Below are positions 4,178 to 5,645 of a stretch of DNA of 5,645 bases, piece after piece (position 1 is the stretch's first letter; every line of letters begins with the position of its first letter). The notes beneath the pieces were generated by a model, which saw nothing but the letters and a program-made list of their open reading frames with translations, was not told where the DNA came from and searched no databases. Both the position numbers and the translations under genes were made by a program. Source of the stretch: Clostridia bacterium (GTDB lineage Bacteria; Bacillota; Clostridia; Oscillospirales; QAMX01); contig JAKSPX010000114.1 of the NCBI GenBank assembly GCA_024404415.1, forward strand, positions 1-5,645, in the 5' to 3' direction.

Positions 4178-5645
4178 TTATCCTTCTATGCAGTTTTCTC
4201 CCTCTTCGAGGGGATATTCCTTATCCAGCATCAGCTTTCCCTTCATGCCGTAAGGAAGCGTGACGCAGACCGCTTTTTCCGAGACCTTCACCTTCAAAGT
4301 CCCGCAAAGCGTACCTGTTTCGGCCTCAAAGGACGGGAGAAGCGGGGAAAGGTGCGGTTTTATCGTCACTTCGTTTCCGTTGAGCGAAATTCCCGCGAGG
4401 CCGCGCATCAGGAAGCCGGACGCGCCGCTGTAACAGGTGTGGATGCGGCTGCCGCCGTAGATATCGCGGATATCCCACATTTCCGGGAGCGTCGTCTGCC
4501 CCCGGTCGGCAAAATAGAGATAACCCGGGCATTCCCGCCTTCTGAGCGCTTTCAAAGCCGTTTCGCGGCCTTTCTCCGTGCGCATCAAGGCGCGCAGCAT
4601 CATGGCGAAACCGGCGCTGCCGCCGTCGAGATAGCCGTTTCTCTCCACGATACCGATCATGGCCTTCTCGGTCGCTTCGTAATGCCCATCCGCCGCGCCG
4701 GATAAAAGCGCTATGCCTTGATACCTTGCGTGCGGTGCGACGTAGAAGCCGTCATGATAAAAGGCCTTTTCGATGCCTCGGCAAAGCTCCTTATGCCGTG
4801 CTTCCCAAAGGACTTTTTCTTCCTCTGTGAAGAGCCCAGGAATGTTCAGCGCGCGGCGCAGGGCATAGGCAAAGGAGCAGTTATTGAAACCGAGCGCCTC
4901 GGGATTTTTGCCCCAGTCGTCCCCATCCGGGGTCGCCCAGTCGCCGAGGAAATCCCATTCGTCGTGCTCATAGCGCTCCATCACGCCATCTTTGACGTGA
5001 GACCAGAGATAACCCAGCCACTTGAGGAGGGCGGGGCGCATATCCGCGACCAGACGGTCGTCGGGATAGTATTCGTAAAAATCGGCGAGGCCGATCACGG
5101 GGAAATTGCTCCACCGGGTACCGCCGCCGCCACAGAAATCGGGGGAAACGTGCGGGAAGCGGCCGTCCGGGTACTGGCTGGTGACCCACGTGCGGAGATA
5201 GGCCGCGTAGTAGGCAGCGCTGTCATAAAGCGGCAGACCGAGGCCCCAGGTGGTGGAGCACCCCGTCTCGCCGTAGCCGAGGCGCTCACGGTGCGGGCAG
5301 TCCATGGTCACGCCGCTTATCGTGTTGGCGATAAAGCTCCCCACGTCCAGCCGCTCGATGGTTTCAAGATCCGGATCACCCCTAAACCCGCCGGTCTTAC
5401 GCGGTAGATTGGTGGCAACGAATCCTTCGATATCTTCAATATCCGGTCTTTCCGCGCCGGAAAGCCAGAGGTAACGGCCCGAAAGCCAGTTGAGTTTGTT
5501 TTCAAAGACGCCGTCGCCGCCTGCGAATTCATATTCATAGACCTGATGGAAGGTGATCTCTTCACTTTCCTTATCGGAGACGGTGAGGGTGGCGGTCGTG
5601 CCCTTTTCGCCCCTGAGCTTCAGGCGCACAAAGCCCGAGAAATTC
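4178..5645 (-). CDS. GH78 alpha-L-rhamnosidase, C-terminal 488 residues (N-terminus outside window)
   Basis: Reads in from the right edge and ends in TAA at 4180-4178. It hydrolyses terminal alpha-L-rhamnose from glycans or plant glycosides. Visible domains: the end of the beta-sandwich 'Bac_rhamnosid' domain (GFVRLKLRGEKG, about 4-63); the (alpha/alpha)6 catalytic barrel with MDCPHRERLGYGETG (114-128), which holds the conserved acidic residues including the expected general acid Glu; FLGDW (232-236); GGGSA-like DGGSAGFAMM (340-349); LPEMWD (386-391, Glu 388 the likely second catalytic acid); SRIHTCYSGASGFLMRGLAGI (about 399-419); then the C-terminal beta-sandwich. The frame is open throughout. 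Full-length relatives have about 700-950 residues, so a start, and any signal peptide, lie beyond 5645. A GTG at 5629 is internal and not a start. Location (cytoplasmic or secreted) therefore cannot be judged. The neighbour galM is convergent, so there is no operon with it. Confidence 0.93.
   Translation of the reverse strand, partial: NFSGFVRLKLRGEKGTTATLTVSDKESEEITFHQVYEYEFAGGDGVFENKLNWLSGRYLWLSGAERPDIEDIEGFVATNLPRKTGGFRGDPDLETIERLDVGSFIANTISGVTMDCPHRERLGYGETGCSTTWGLGLPLYDSAAYYAAYLRTWVTSQYPDGRFPHVSPDFCGGGGTRWSNFPVIGLADFYEYYPDDRLVADMRPALLKWLGYLWSHVKDGVMERYEHDEWDFLGDWATPDGDDWGKNPEALGFNNCSFAYALRRALNIPGLFTEEEKVLWEARHKELCRGIEKAFYHDGFYVAPHARYQGIALLSGAADGHYEATEKAMIGIVERNGYLDGGSAGFAMMLRALMRTEKGRETALKALRRRECPGYLYFADRGQTTLPEMWDIRDIYGGSRIHTCYSGASGFLMRGLAGISLNGNEVTIKPHLSPLLPSFEAETGTLCGTLKVKVSEKAVCVTLPYGMKGKLMLDKEYPLEEGENCIEG

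Noticed and set aside
4718..5407. A 229-residue open frame on the plus strand opposite the rhamnosidase
   Set aside because: Antisense shadow of a clear GH78 gene, without a start signal.

Overview
The window looks like chromosomal DNA of a Gram-positive gut-type Clostridia (Eubacteriales; Oscillospiraceae or a relative is my guess). The basis is strong AGGAG/GAGG-type ribosome binding sites, classic TTGACA/TATAAT promoters, Clostridia-like versions of MgtE, amino-acid ABC permease, pyridoxamine kinase and GH78 rhamnosidase, and two copies of a CCCTCTCAGTC-type palindromic repeat that I recall from gut Clostridia genomes. Most genes are clearly GC-rich, but the block from about 575 to 1760 is visibly AT-richer and may be of different origin.

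Layout, left to right. (1) 2-109: the C-terminal end of an MgtE magnesium transporter, closed by a hairpin terminator. (2) 206-509: a broken remnant of an amino-acid ABC transporter operon. A lipoprotein signal peptide is joined, one base out of frame, to the last 67 residues of a HisM-type permease, followed by a 20-bp-stem terminator. (3) About 575-1760: an AT-rich accessory block. On the minus strand lie a micro-ORF and a two-TM, two-zinc-ribbon, SHOCT-domain protein. Divergent to them is a small XRE-type regulator. Between the two transcription units lies a pair of 12-bp repeats that look like an operator. (4) 1769-1923: a palindromic repeat followed by an AT-rich stretch and a perfect DnaA box. 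(5) 1924-3985: divergent pyridoxamine kinase (minus) and aldose 1-epimerase galM (plus). Their strong promoters face each other, so the two 5' leaders are predicted to be complementary. (6) 3998-4166: the galM terminator and a second, longer copy of the palindromic repeat. (7) 4178-5645: the C-terminal two thirds or so of a GH78 alpha-L-rhamnosidase, running off the right edge.

Neighbouring genes alternate in orientation, so there is no long operon. Metabolically, the rhamnosidase (release of rhamnose from plant or microbial glycans) and the mutarotase (hexose entry into the Leloir pathway) fit a glycan-using gut commensal. The pyridoxamine kinase is a vitamin B6 salvage housekeeping gene. 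The least explained part is the zinc-ribbon/SHOCT membrane protein with its micro-ORF and divergent regulator. I see no complete mobile element, CRISPR array, rRNA or tRNA.
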